Source: an uncultured Clostridia bacterium (lineage in GTDB: Bacteria; Bacillota; Clostridia; Oscillospirales; CAG-272). Taken from it: a DNA stretch of 44,553 nucleotides. A model generated the notes under the pieces. That model searched no databases. It was given only the letters and a program-made list of their open reading frames with translations, and was not told the DNA's origin. The translations under genes and the position numbers were made by a program. Below, piece by piece: positions 16,275 through 24,785 of the stretch. The stretch lies in assembly GCA_947631245.1 (NCBI GenBank), contig CANRKP010000014.1, positions 1-44,553 on the forward strand. The letters are read 5' to 3'. Numbering within the stretch: the stretch's first letter is position 1; each line of letters opens with the position of its first letter.

Positions 16275-16833
16275 AATTGCCTCTGACCATTATCCATGTG
16301 CTCTCGCCGGTTATAAGAATGCCCCTGCCGTCGTCTCTCGGGATGAGTATGTAGTGGCTGAGCGACACACTTGCGCCCGGAACGAGTTCTTTGCCGACCG
16401 TCATATCCGATATAGGCTGATCGTCCTCGGCAACGACTTTGCCGCCGCCTGTCCGTATAACGAGCTCGAGCGAACCGCCCTTCGGGTATATCTTCTGACC
16501 GGGCTGAAGCTCGACAGGTTCAAATGCCGTCATGGATTCCTTGTTCTGACCGACCGCCTCGATGAGCTCCTCTACCTGCTTTTTGAGCGCGGCGTTCTCG
16601 GACTCGAGTTTTTCGATGCTTGAACGTGCGGACGAAATCTCGCTATTTATCGTGGAGACATGTTCCGCGATAAGCGAGTTGAGCTCACTCACGCGCATAT
16701 CAAGATACGATTTGGAAACAATGGGGTCATTTGCGCTGTCATAGCTGCTGTCCGCTGCGAAGGCAAACACGGACAAGAGCGTACAGGCTGCGAGCAGAGC
16801 CAAAAGTGTTGCAGTCTTTTTTCTGATCTTCAT
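16261..16833 (-). CDS. Exported coiled-coil protein of unknown function
   Basis: The protein (190 aa) begins with a clear signal peptide (MKIRKK, then a hydrophobic core ending at AFAADS, cleavage near residue 27). Residues 45-95 form a predicted coiled coil (heptads through SEISSARSSIEKLESENAALKKQVEEL). The rest, about 105-190, looks like a compact beta domain with FEPVELQPGQKIYPKGG and GILITGESTW. I do not recognise a named family. A GAGGG ribosome site lies about 10 bases upstream. It overlaps the spoIID-like gene by 14 bases, so the two are probably translationally coupled and act together at the envelope; that is inference from position. Confidence 0.8.
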   Translation of the reverse strand: MKIRKKTATLLALLAACTLLSVFAFAADSSYDSANDPIVSKSYLDMRVSELNSLIAEHVSTINSEISSARSSIEKLESENAALKKQVEELIEAVGQNKESMTAFEPVELQPGQKIYPKGGSLELVIRTGGGKVVAEDDQPISDMTVGKELVPGASVSLSHYILIPRDDGRGILITGESTWIMVRGNYEIK

Positions 16834-16876
16834 TTCAAACGTTCCCTCTCTATTTTTATTTTACTCTGTGTTGAAT

Positions 16877-19108
16877 TTAAAGCAGCTTGATCTGTGCCGA
16901 GCCGGAATCGGCGTCTGAAAGCGCAATTCCCGGTGACGGGAGCTTGCCGCGGCGATAGCGTGACGGATCCTCCGATATCTCGGACGGGTCTTTTTTTGCT
17001 GAAATTACTTTGTTGTCCTTCTTGAGCGTGAATATCGAGACGCCCTGAGATGTCCTCGTCGTTTTGACGGGTATCTTTGCCGTAGATACGACGAGCGCGC
17101 GCCCCGCGCTGCTGTAAAGCATTATTTCGAACGGCTCGCGTTCGAGGAACGCTGCCACGGCGGGCGACGCGGAGCTGTAAGCGTTCGTGAGCCTCTTGCG
17201 GTTCGTCTTTGTCTCATATGCCGAAAGCGGTACCTTCACGCATTTCCCGTTTTCAAATACGAACACGATGTTGATGTTTTCTGAGTACTCCCTCACGGGA
17301 CACATATAGAGCACGCCTTCCCCGTCGTCAAAATTGAGCTTTGACGGGATATAGTCGCCGAGCGAGGACGCTTTTGAGGTATCAAAATCGCTCATCCTCG
17401 CCTTATATACCTGCGCCCTGTCGGAGAAGAAGAGCACATCGTCCGCGTTCTCCGCGTCGCAGCATACGGAGATTGCGTCTCCGTCCTTGAGCTTCTGCTC
17501 ATCGTTGCCGCGCCAAGACTGCGTCGTTATTTTTTTGAAGTAGCCCTCGCGTGAAAGCACGACTTTTACGGGATAATTCTCTACAAGCTCGTCCTCGTCG
17601 GGAACGGCTACCTCGCCGATGTGTACTATCTCCGTGCGTCTCGGCTGTCCGTATTTTTTCTTGATCTCGGCAAGCTGCTTTATTAGCTCGGATTTGAGCT
17701 TGAGCTCGTCGCCTATGACGGCCTTCATCTCCGCTATCTCAGACTGAAGAGACTCTATCTCACGGATGCGGTTTATGATATATTCGCGGTTCAGATTTCG
17801 CAGCTTGATATCCGCGATGTATTCCGCCTGCACCTCGTCAATAGAGAAGCCCTCCATTAGGTTCGGCACGACCATGGACTCTTCTTCCGTCTCGCGAACT
17901 ATTTTTATCGCGCGGTCGATGTCGAGCAGGATCTTCCCGAGCCCGAGCAAAAGGTGGAGCTTTTTCTCCTTCTGCTCGCATTCGTACACGAGCTCGCGGC
18001 GATAACACCCCATGCGGAAGCGGATCCATTCCTTGAGTATCTCCGCGATTCCGAGCTGTCTCGGCGCGCCGTCTATCAGGAGATTGAAGTTGCAGCGGAA
18101 CGAGTCCTCAAGCGGCGTCAGGCGGTAGAGCTTTTCCATGAGCTTCGGAACGTCGGTCCCGCGCTTGACGTCTATCGCGAGCTTGAAGCCCGCAAGCCCT
18201 ATCTCGTCGCGGAAGTCGGTGACTTCGCGGAGCTTTCCATCCTTTAAAAGGTCGGTGAGCTTCTTCAGTATGAGCTCGATCGTTGTGGAATACGGTATCT
18301 CGAATATCTCGATGCAGTTTTCCTTCGGATCGAATCTGTACTTGGCGCGCAGCCTGACGGAGCCGACGCCTGTTCTGTATATCGAGAGCATCTGCTCTCT
18401 GTCGTATATGAGCTGCCCGCCCTCAGAAAAATCGGGCGCTTTGATAATGTCAAGCAGTTTTTCAGATGTGGTATTCGGATTTTTCAGGATCGCCGTCGTC
18501 CCGTCGCAGACCTCCGCCAAATTGAAGGAGCATATGTTTGACGCCATACCGACAGCGATTCCCATATTGGGATTGACGAGCACGTTCGGAAACGCGGTGG
18601 GCAAAAGCGTCGGCTCCGTCGTCGTGTTGTCGTAGTTCGGGACCATATCGACGGCGTTCTTGTCGATGCCGCGGAATATTTCGGCGCAAATCTTTTCGAG
18701 CCTTGCGTCCGTGTATCTCGCCGCCGCCGCCTTCATGTCGCTCGAATAGTGCTTTCCGAAGGAGCCCTTTGAGTCTATGAGCGGGTGCAGCAGCGCGCCG
18801 TAATCGCGCGTGAGACGGACGAGCGTGTCGTAGTTGGCGTCGGTGCTGTGGGGATTTAAGTGCATCATATCGCCCGTTATCGTCGCACACTTGACGTATC
18901 CGCCCGTCATCATTCCGTGCGTATACATGGTATAAAGCAGCTTGCGGTGAGCAGGCTTGAAGCCGTCTATCGCCGGTATTGCACGGGAAACTATGACCGT
19001 CATGACATACGGCATGTAGTTCGTTTCGATAGTCTCCGTTATCGGCTGGTCGATTATTTCGGCCGGCGGCAGCTCAGCCGTCTCTGTCGTCTTCTTTTTT
19101 CTTGGCAA
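16877..19108 (-). CDS. Type IIA topoisomerase subunit A, GyrA/ParC-like paralogue
   Basis: DNA cleavage and rejoining subunit of a type II topoisomerase (743 aa, shorter than GyrA). The breakage-reunion domain is clear: IPAIDGFKPAHRKLLYTM, the DNA gate helix NPHSTDANYDTLVRL (85-99), and the catalytic Arg131-Tyr132 pair in AAARYTDARL. The C-terminal wrapping domain lacks the QRRGGKG GyrA box, so it is closer to ParC. In the quinolone-determining region the usual GDS is replaced by S88-T89-D90, so the drug-binding Ser is Asp here. No gyrB/parE partner is nearby in the window. The start codon is TTG, with AAGGA about 13 bases upstream, 24 bases after the previous gene's stop. Confidence 0.88.
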   Translation of the reverse strand: MPRKKKTTETAELPPAEIIDQPITETIETNYMPYVMTVIVSRAIPAIDGFKPAHRKLLYTMYTHGMMTGGYVKCATITGDMMHLNPHSTDANYDTLVRLTRDYGALLHPLIDSKGSFGKHYSSDMKAAAARYTDARLEKICAEIFRGIDKNAVDMVPNYDNTTTEPTLLPTAFPNVLVNPNMGIAVGMASNICSFNLAEVCDGTTAILKNPNTTSEKLLDIIKAPDFSEGGQLIYDREQMLSIYRTGVGSVRLRAKYRFDPKENCIEIFEIPYSTTIELILKKLTDLLKDGKLREVTDFRDEIGLAGFKLAIDVKRGTDVPKLMEKLYRLTPLEDSFRCNFNLLIDGAPRQLGIAEILKEWIRFRMGCYRRELVYECEQKEKKLHLLLGLGKILLDIDRAIKIVRETEEESMVVPNLMEGFSIDEVQAEYIADIKLRNLNREYIINRIREIESLQSEIAEMKAVIGDELKLKSELIKQLAEIKKKYGQPRRTEIVHIGEVAVPDEDELVENYPVKVVLSREGYFKKITTQSWRGNDEQKLKDGDAISVCCDAENADDVLFFSDRAQVYKARMSDFDTSKASSLGDYIPSKLNFDDGEGVLYMCPVREYSENINIVFVFENGKCVKVPLSAYETKTNRKRLTNAYSSASPAVAAFLEREPFEIMLYSSAGRALVVSTAKIPVKTTRTSQGVSIFTLKKDNKVISAKKDPSEISEDPSRYRRGKLPSPGIALSDADSGSAQIKLL

Positions 19109-19132
19109 AACTCTGTCCTGTCCTTATAAAAA

Positions 19133-20170
19133 TCAAACTTTTATCACAGTGTGGTCGGCAGCCCTTATAAGGCGGTTGTATATGGCAAAAGAAAGTCCGC
19201 CGTCCCGCCCGGGCATGTAGGTATATATCGCGTCGAGCCTGTGGGAAGCGCCGTATGTGTCAGCCTCGCGCAGTGCCGCAAACAGCCTCTTCGCGTGAGA
19301 CGCGACGTCATCTTTGCCTCCGAGCGAAACGGACGCGCATTCGGGCGCGTCAAGCGCTCTGTCCTCGTCGAAGCAGATGAAAAGGCACGCCTCGCCGTCT
19401 TTTATCCGCCCTTTTATATATGCCGCGGCGTCTTCACTTTTCCCGTCGAGCAGGTAAAGGGGCGCCCTCGGCGCGTAATGTCTGTATTTCATCCCCGGCG
19501 AAAGAGGCGTCTCTCCCGGGGCGAGCCCGTCTGCCGTCGTGACCTTTGAGGCGACGCATGACAGCGCCTCCGCCGTTACGGCTCCCGGTCTCAATATCTT
19601 TACTTCGTCGTTATCAAGCAAAAGCGCGACGGTCGATTCAAGCCCGTATTCGCATTCGCCGCCGTCTATAATAGCGTCGACCTTGCCGTCCATGTCCTCG
19701 ACACAGTGGGAAAACGACGTCGGCGACGGACGCCCGGAAATGTTTGCGGAAGGCGCCGCGACAGGGACTTCCGCGAGCTTCAGGAATTCATGCGCCACGG
19801 GATGTATCGGGCATCTGACACCCACCGTGCCGCCGCCCGCCGTCACCGCGTCAGGGATATTCGTTTTTTTCTTCAGTATCAGCGTAAGCGGTCCCGGCAT
19901 AAAGCTTTCGGCGAGCCTGTAATATAGCTCTGTCGTATATGCGAACTCCTCGGCTGATTCGGGTCTGTCCACATGGACGATAAGCGGATTGTCAGCCGGA
20001 CGCCCCTTTGCGCGGAATACGGCGCGCGCGGCGTCCGCGTCATACGCGTTCGCCCCGAGCCCGTACACAGTCTCTGTCGGGAATATAACAAGCCCGCCGC
20101 GCCTTACAATGCCTGCCGCGAGGGCTAAGCCTTCCCTGTCTTTCGCGCCGTCTATCTTTAAAGTCTGCAT
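19133..20170 (-). CDS. L-threonylcarbamoyladenylate synthase, Sua5 type
   Basis: This enzyme makes threonylcarbamoyl-AMP from threonine, bicarbonate and ATP, the first step of the universal t6A37 modification of ANN-decoding tRNAs. The protein (345 aa) is of the longer Sua5 form: an N-terminal YrdC domain (FPTETVYGLGANA, KGRPADNPLIVHV, SANISGRPSPTS) to about residue 200, then a C-terminal Sua5 domain starting after LSPGMKYRHYAP. Its ATG overlaps the prfA stop by one base (TAATG), so it is translationally coupled to release factor 1. This pairing of prfA with a Sua5 gene is common in Firmicutes. Confidence 0.95.
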   Translation of the reverse strand: MQTLKIDGAKDREGLALAAGIVRRGGLVIFPTETVYGLGANAYDADAARAVFRAKGRPADNPLIVHVDRPESAEEFAYTTELYYRLAESFMPGPLTLILKKKTNIPDAVTAGGGTVGVRCPIHPVAHEFLKLAEVPVAAPSANISGRPSPTSFSHCVEDMDGKVDAIIDGGECEYGLESTVALLLDNDEVKILRPGAVTAEALSCVASKVTTADGLAPGETPLSPGMKYRHYAPRAPLYLLDGKSEDAAAYIKGRIKDGEACLFICFDEDRALDAPECASVSLGGKDDVASHAKRLFAALREADTYGASHRLDAIYTYMPGRDGGLSFAIYNRLIRAADHTVIKV

Positions 20171-21243
20171 TACCGTAAAAACTCGCCGTTTTTCAGTTTT
20201 TCCGCAGTATCCGCGGTTATGAGCGCATCTATCATTTCGTCGAGCGAGCCGTTTATGAATGAGTCGATACTGTAAAGCGTGAGCCCTATCCTGTGGTCGG
20301 AAACGCGGCCCTGCGGGAAATTATACGTCCTGATGCGCTCGCTTCTGTCTCCCGTGCCGACCTGCGACCTTCTGTCTGCGGCGATCTTGTCAGCCTGCTC
20401 GCGCCGCTTCATATCATACAGCTTCGCGCGCAAAAGCTTCATCGCACGGTCGCGGTTCTTGAACTGGCTCCGCTCGTCCTGACACTCGATAACGATGCCT
20501 GTCGGCTTGTGCGTCAGCCTTATCGCCGATTCCGTCTTGTTTATGTGCTGACCGCCCGCGCCGCTCGACTTTATCGTGTCTATCTCGAGGTCGGAAGGAT
20601 TTATCTCGACCTCGACATCCTCGGCCTCAGGCAAAACGGCGACCGTCGCGGTCGACGTGTGAATGCGCCCCTGTGACTCCGTCTCGGGAACGCGCTGAAC
20701 GCGGTGCACGCCTGACTCGAACTTGAAGCGCGAATACGCACCCTCACCCGATATCATCAGCGTCACCTCGCGGTATCCGCCGAGCTCGGTCTCGTTTGCG
20801 CTCACGATCTCGGCTTTGTATCCGCGGCGCTCCGAGTACATGATATACATCCTTGCGAGCACCGCCGCGAAAAGAGCCGCCTCGTCGCCGCCCGCGCCCG
20901 CGCGGATCTCTATCATGACGTTCTTGTCGTCGTTTTCGTCCTTCGGAAGGAGCAGAACCCGAAGCTCGTCCTCGATTTCTGTGAGCCTGCCGCGCTCTTC
21001 CGAAAGCTCCTCTTCCGCGAGCGCCTCAAGCTCTTTGTCCCCGCATTTCAAAAGCTCCTCCGAGGAGGCGATCTTTCCCTCGCACGCCTTATATTCGCGG
21101 TACTTTTCTATTATCGGAGACAAGAGCTTGCGCTCCTTGGAAAGACGTCTGTATTCCTCCATATCGGAATACGCGTCCGGCGAGGAAAGCGCGCGCTCTA
21201 TCTCGTTGAATCTTATCTCCGCTTCCCTCAGCTTGTCGAGCAT
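20170..21243 (-). CDS. prfA: Peptide chain release factor 1
   Basis: RF1 recognises UAA and UAG stop codons on the ribosome and triggers peptide release. The protein (357 aa, normal length) has the catalytic GGQ in [14 protein letters not shown] and the tripeptide anticodon region as PET in [13 protein letters not shown], the RF1-type PxT rather than the SPF of RF2. The start is the ATG at 21243, 26 bases after the upstream aminopeptidase gene. It is coupled to the Sua5 gene by a one-base overlap. The methyltransferase PrmC, often its neighbour, is not present in the window. Confidence 0.97.
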   Translation of the reverse strand: MLDKLREAEIRFNEIERALSSPDAYSDMEEYRRLSKERKLLSPIIEKYREYKACEGKIASSEELLKCGDKELEALAEEELSEERGRLTEIEDELRVLLLPKDENDDKNVMIEIRAGAGGDEAALFAAVLARMYIMYSERRGYKAEIVSANETELGGYREVTLMISGEGAYSRFKFESGVHRVQRVPETESQGRIHTSTATVAVLPEAEDVEVEINPSDLEIDTIKSSGAGGQHINKTESAIRLTHKPTGIVIECQDERSQFKNRDRAMKLLRAKLYDMKRREQADKIAADRRSQVGTGDRSERIRTYNFPQGRVSDHRIGLTLYSIDSFINGSLDEMIDALITADTAEKLKNGEFLR

Positions 21244-21269
21244 AATGCCGTTATTTCCGCCTTACCCTT

Positions 21270-22682
21270 TTACTTATTGAACGCGACGTGAGCGCGGTAT
21301 GCCTCATAGAGGTCGACCTTCGAGATTATCTCGAACGGCGCGTGCATCGAAAGTACCGGCACGCCGAGGTCTATCGTGTCAATATTGTGGTTCGCTATAT
21401 ACATGGCAACGGTTCCTCCGCCGCCCTGGTCAACCTTGCCGAGCTCAGCCGTCTGCCAGACGACGCCCGCTTTGTCGAAAATGCCGCGCACGACGCCGAC
21501 CGTCTCCGCGGACGCGTCGTTGGTGTTGCCCTTGCCGCGGCTGCCGGTGAATTTCGTGAGCACGACGCCGCAGCCGCAGAGCGCGCTGTTCTTTATCTCG
21601 TATACGTCCGCGTAGTTCGGATCATAGCCCGCGGCAACGTCCGCCGATAGGCAGAGGGAGTTCGCGCGGACGATGTGCTCGTCTGCGCCGAGGGCGCGCG
21701 ACAGCTCGGAGATGATGTCCGCGAGCACGCGGGACTGCATGCCGGTATTGCCGTTCGATCCCGTTTCCTCCTTGTCGGCGAAAATGCACATCGCGGTCTT
21801 TTCGGGAGCTTCAAGCTCGGCGACCGCCATCAGTATCGGGTACGCGCACACCCTGTCGTCATGTCCGTATGCGCCTATCATCGCGCGGTCAAGTCCGATA
21901 TCGCGCGACTTGCCGGCGGGAACGACCGTGAGCTCCGCCGAGATGAGGTCGGACTCCGTGATACCGTATTTGTCGTTAAAATACTTGAGTATCGCGAGCT
22001 TTACCCTGTCGTCGGGCGAGCTTGTATCGTAGGGATCGTCATCCGTCGCGTAAGGACGGGAGCCGATGAGTATGTTCAGCCCCTCGCCGGTGAACGCCGA
22101 CTCGAGCGGGCGCTGAGACTGATCCTTTGAAAGATGCGGGAGAAGATCCGTGATGCAGAAAACGGGGTCGCCCTCGTCCTCGCCTATCGTGACGTTCACG
22201 CGCTCGCCGTCAGCCTTAACGACGACGCCGTGGAGCGCGAGCGGTATCGTTGCCCACTGATACTTGCGGATGCCGCCGTAATAATGCGTCTTGAGATATC
22301 CGAAGCCCGTGTTCTCGTACACGGTGTGCTGCTTCATGTCAATGCGCGGCGAGTCGACGTGCGCGGCGGAAATGCGGATGCCGTGTTCGAGCGGCTCCTT
22401 GCCTATCACGAACGCGACCAGCGACTTTCCGCGGTTGTTGTAGTAGAGCTTGTCTCCGGGCTTTACGATATCGCCGAGCCTGTACTCGGAAAAACCGTGC
22501 TCCCTAAGTATGCCGATTCCCGAAGCGACCGCTTCGCGCTCCGTCTTCGAGCTGTCTATGAACTTCGCGTAACCCTTCGCAAAGTCGTAAGCGGCTTCTA
22601 TCTCAGCCTCGGTCTTCGCCTCGTATGCGCTCTTTTTCTTGTAGAAGAGCTGTTTTTTCATTTCCTTGATCGTGTCAGACAT
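21270..22682 (-). CDS. M18 family aminopeptidase
   Basis: Cytoplasmic zinc aminopeptidase (470 aa, usual size of the M18 family, which prefers acidic or hydrophobic N-terminal residues). Metal and catalytic motifs are visible: SAAHVDSPRID near residue 100, YGHDDRVCAYPIL, ADKEETGSNGNTG with the catalytic Glu pair, CLSADVAAGYDPN, and LSMHAPFEIISK near the C-terminus. AAGGAG at 22691-22696 on the minus strand lies 8 bases before the ATG. It sits inside the coaE-to-spoIID operon, 23 bases after the transglycosylase gene. Confidence 0.94.
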   Translation of the reverse strand: MSDTIKEMKKQLFYKKKSAYEAKTEAEIEAAYDFAKGYAKFIDSSKTEREAVASGIGILREHGFSEYRLGDIVKPGDKLYYNNRGKSLVAFVIGKEPLEHGIRISAAHVDSPRIDMKQHTVYENTGFGYLKTHYYGGIRKYQWATIPLALHGVVVKADGERVNVTIGEDEGDPVFCITDLLPHLSKDQSQRPLESAFTGEGLNILIGSRPYATDDDPYDTSSPDDRVKLAILKYFNDKYGITESDLISAELTVVPAGKSRDIGLDRAMIGAYGHDDRVCAYPILMAVAELEAPEKTAMCIFADKEETGSNGNTGMQSRVLADIISELSRALGADEHIVRANSLCLSADVAAGYDPNYADVYEIKNSALCGCGVVLTKFTGSRGKGNTNDASAETVGVVRGIFDKAGVVWQTAELGKVDQGGGGTVAMYIANHNIDTIDLGVPVLSMHAPFEIISKVDLYEAYRAHVAFNK

Positions 22683-22705
22683 TTTTATATCTCCTTTTTT
22701 GATTG

Positions 22706-23257
22706 TCAGTAGTAAAGTCTCTGGTAAAGCTCCGCCGCCTTTTCGACTGTGCTGACGTAGCCTCTCGTCTCGTCATACGGTATTTTGTCGAGAGTAACCC
22801 CATCCTTTGAATATCTCCCGTCGGTCAGCCAGCCGTCGACGGCTGTGGGTCCCGCGTTGTACGCGGCGAAAACCGACTGCCATCTCGAATACTTTCCGTA
22901 AAGATATGAAAGATAGTATGTCCCGTATTTTATGTTAGTCTCGGGGTCGTAAAGGACAGCCGGGTCTTTCGTCTCGTCAAGCAGTTCCGCCATCCATTCA
23001 AACGTGGACGGCATTATCTGCATGAGCCCGACTGCACCGTCCGACGAGTGAGCGCCTATTTCAAATTCGCTCTCCGTTTTCATAACGGCGTATATTATGT
23101 ATTCGGGCACACCATATTCCTCTGAATACTTTTCAACGTATTCGGAAAAAGAACGCGGATGGCTCGCGCGATCCATCTTGTCGAGCAGACCGTTTATGAA
23201 TATGCCCGAAAGTATCGAAAGCGTTACTATCACTATGACCGCAACGCTGCGAAGCAA
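22706..23257 (-). CDS. Membrane-anchored lytic transglycosylase (SLT domain)
   Basis: The protein (183 aa) has an N-terminal membrane anchor or uncleaved signal (about 5-25) and a Slt70-like muramidase fold that cleaves peptidoglycan glycan chains to 1,6-anhydro ends. The catalytic Glu is Glu62 in MKTESEF, followed by GAVGLMQIMPSTF and the substrate-groove motif AAYNAGPTAVDGWL. Only a TTG start (23257) exists among the common start codons and it lacks a ribosome site nearby. A CTG at 23269, 12 bases further upstream in frame, has AGGAG (23280-23284) at a 10-base spacing and would give MKKALLRS, a more typical anchor start. The gene follows coaE by 18 bases. Confidence 0.9.
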   Translation of the reverse strand: MLRSVAVIVIVTLSILSGIFINGLLDKMDRASHPRSFSEYVEKYSEEYGVPEYIIYAVMKTESEFEIGAHSSDGAVGLMQIMPSTFEWMAELLDETKDPAVLYDPETNIKYGTYYLSYLYGKYSRWQSVFAAYNAGPTAVDGWLTDGRYSKDGVTLDKIPYDETRGYVSTVEKAAELYQRLYY

Positions 23258-23275
23258 TGCTTTTTTCAGTTTTCT

Positions 23276-23893
23276 TCAACTCCTATTCGCCTTTTTTAAG
23301 GCGTTAAGATAAAACTCTCTTATGCGGCGTGCAAATGCGTCCGCATCCCCGTCATTCTCTATTATAGTGCCGCACCTCGCCCGCAATTCATCGTCTTTTG
23401 ACTGTGCCGCAAGTCTTTTTTCGGCGTCGGCGCGCGATATTCCGTCGCGTGAGATAATCCTCTCGGCGCGGAGACCGATATCCGCCGTGATGCCGACCGT
23501 GACGTCGCACAGCGCGTCGAACCCTGATTCAAAAAGAAGCGGCGCGTCCACGACGACGGCGGGATATCCCTTTTTTTCGTATGCGGAGATAAGGCGCAGC
23601 GTTTCTTCTTTGATATACGCGTGAGTTATGCGGTTGAGCGTCTTTCTTGCCTCGGCGTCTTTGAAGACAATGCCGCCGAGCGCCCGTCTGTCGAGCGAGC
23701 CGTCTTCAGAAATGATGCCTTGTCCGAATGTGCCGCAAAGCTCGGAGAGGCACGGAGAGCCGGGCACGCAAAGCTCCCGGTAAACGCGGTCGGTATCTAT
23801 GACTGCGGCTCCCTCGCCGCGCATGACGGCGGCGGCGGTCGTCTTTCCGGAACCGCTCCCCCCGCACAGACCGATGATTATCAAAGCACGCAC
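23276..23893 (-). CDS. coaE: Dephospho-CoA kinase
   Basis: CoaE catalyses the last step of coenzyme A synthesis, phosphorylating the 3'-OH of dephospho-CoA with ATP. The P-loop GGSGSGKT lies at residues 11-18; VIDTDRVYREL, VDAPLLFESG and the LID-region SRDGISRADAEKRLAAQ are all typical. I start it at the GTG at 23893 (205 aa, the normal length), because a longer in-frame version would begin upstream of the predicted transcription start. A GGAG lies at 23908-23911. It is the first gene of the eight-gene minus-strand operon. Confidence 0.93.
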   Translation of the reverse strand: MRALIIIGLCGGSGSGKTTAAAVMRGEGAAVIDTDRVYRELCVPGSPCLSELCGTFGQGIISEDGSLDRRALGGIVFKDAEARKTLNRITHAYIKEETLRLISAYEKKGYPAVVVDAPLLFESGFDALCDVTVGITADIGLRAERIISRDGISRADAEKRLAAQSKDDELRARCGTIIENDGDADAFARRIREFYLNALKKANRS

Positions 23894-23917
23894 CCCATAC
23901 CAAATAACTCCGAGTAT

Positions 23918-23946
23918 ATTATACATCAATTATATTCGTTTTGCAA
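23918..23946 (-). promoter_or_regulatory. Sigma-A promoter of the coaE-to-spoIID operon
   Basis: Read on the minus strand: TTGCAA (23946-23941), 17-base spacer, TATAAT (23923-23918). Transcription should begin near 23911, giving a leader of about 18 bases before the GTG of coaE. Confidence 0.8.
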
Positions 23947-24051
23947 TAGACAACCGACTAAATTTAGCTTTTTTCTCGGGCTTTTTTATGTCAGCGCCGC
24001 ACAATTCGTGGGTTTCGGGGATGCTCGTGCCTCGCTTTCTTAATGAAATCC

Positions 24052-24074
24052 CCCTCGAAAAACGATTTCGAGGG
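24052..24074 (-). terminator. Possible terminator after the cyclophilin gene
   Basis: A 9-bp perfect stem (24052-24060 with 24066-24074, arm CCCTCGAAA) with a 5-base loop lies 9 bases after the stop on the minus strand. It is followed only by GGATTTCATT, a weak T tract, so termination may be partial. Confidence 0.5.
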
Positions 24075-24083
24075 AGACGCATA

Positions 24084-24593
24084 TTATTTTTCGGTCACAT
24101 ACGCTTTTTTTATCACAACAGGCGTGCGCGGCACGTCCGAGAAATATCCGAGCCTGCCGGTCTCAACTTCGGCAATTTTGTCGACGACCGCGAGGCTGTC
24201 CTCATCCGTTACCCGTCCGAAGGCGGCATATTCCCCGTCAAGATACGGCGCGTCCCTGTGCATGATGAAGAACTGGCTCGACGCCGAGTCCGGCACGTTC
24301 GTGCGCGCCATCGAGAGCACGCCGCGCGTATGCTTTATGTCGTTCTGAGAAAAGCCGTTCGACGCGAACTCGCCCTTTATCGACGGGGCGTCATGATGCC
24401 TCATCTCCGCGTCGTAACCGCCGCCCTGTATCATAAAACCGGCGATGACGCGGTGAAAAATGAGCCCGTCGAAAAATCCGCTCTCAACGAGCGAGAGAAA
24501 ATTTTCTGCCGTCTTAGGCGCCTTTTCGGGATAAAGCTCGGCGTTTATGCTGCCGCAACCCTCTATCTCAAATGTGATCTTTGGATTTGCCAT
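24084..24593 (-). CDS. Peptidyl-prolyl cis-trans isomerase, cyclophilin type
   Basis: The protein (169 aa) is a stand-alone cyclophilin that speeds proline isomerisation during protein folding. The active-site segment FFDGLIFHRVIAGFMIQGG contains the catalytic Arg; SMARTNVPDSASSQFFIM and AAFGRVTDEDSLAVVDKI are the other family blocks. There is no signal peptide, so it is cytoplasmic. It is transcribed alone from a promoter that diverges from the decarboxylase gene. Confidence 0.95.
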   Translation of the reverse strand: MANPKITFEIEGCGSINAELYPEKAPKTAENFLSLVESGFFDGLIFHRVIAGFMIQGGGYDAEMRHHDAPSIKGEFASNGFSQNDIKHTRGVLSMARTNVPDSASSQFFIMHRDAPYLDGEYAAFGRVTDEDSLAVVDKIAEVETGRLGYFSDVPRTPVVIKKAYVTEK

Positions 24594-24625
24594 ATAAGGT
24601 TACCTGCCTTTTTTTCTTGCCTACT

Positions 24626-24654
24626 ATTCTATCACAACGGCGCGCCCGTTTCAA
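24626..24654 (-). promoter_or_regulatory. Promoter of the cyclophilin gene
   Basis: On the minus strand TTGAAA (24654-24649), 17 bases, TAGAAT (24631-24626), preceded by TGA that gives an extended -10 (TGn). Confidence 0.75.
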
Positions 24655-24697
24655 CACCTTATTTCCGCCATCGGTCAAAGTAGGCGCTCGATTGCAC

Positions 24698-24726
24698 TTG
24701 TGCGTGGCGCGCATTTATGGTAAAAT
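24698..24726 (+). promoter_or_regulatory. Extended -10 promoter of the decarboxylase gene
   Basis: TTGTGC (24698-24703), 17-base spacer, TAAAAT (24721-24726), with TGG directly before the -10 (extended TGn). The -35 is a moderate match. Start of transcription near 24733. Confidence 0.65.
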
Positions 24727-24785
24727 ATCAAAAGATACGGCGAACTGCGCCTTGACCAACGCTTATCAAAACGGAGAAATGAGAA

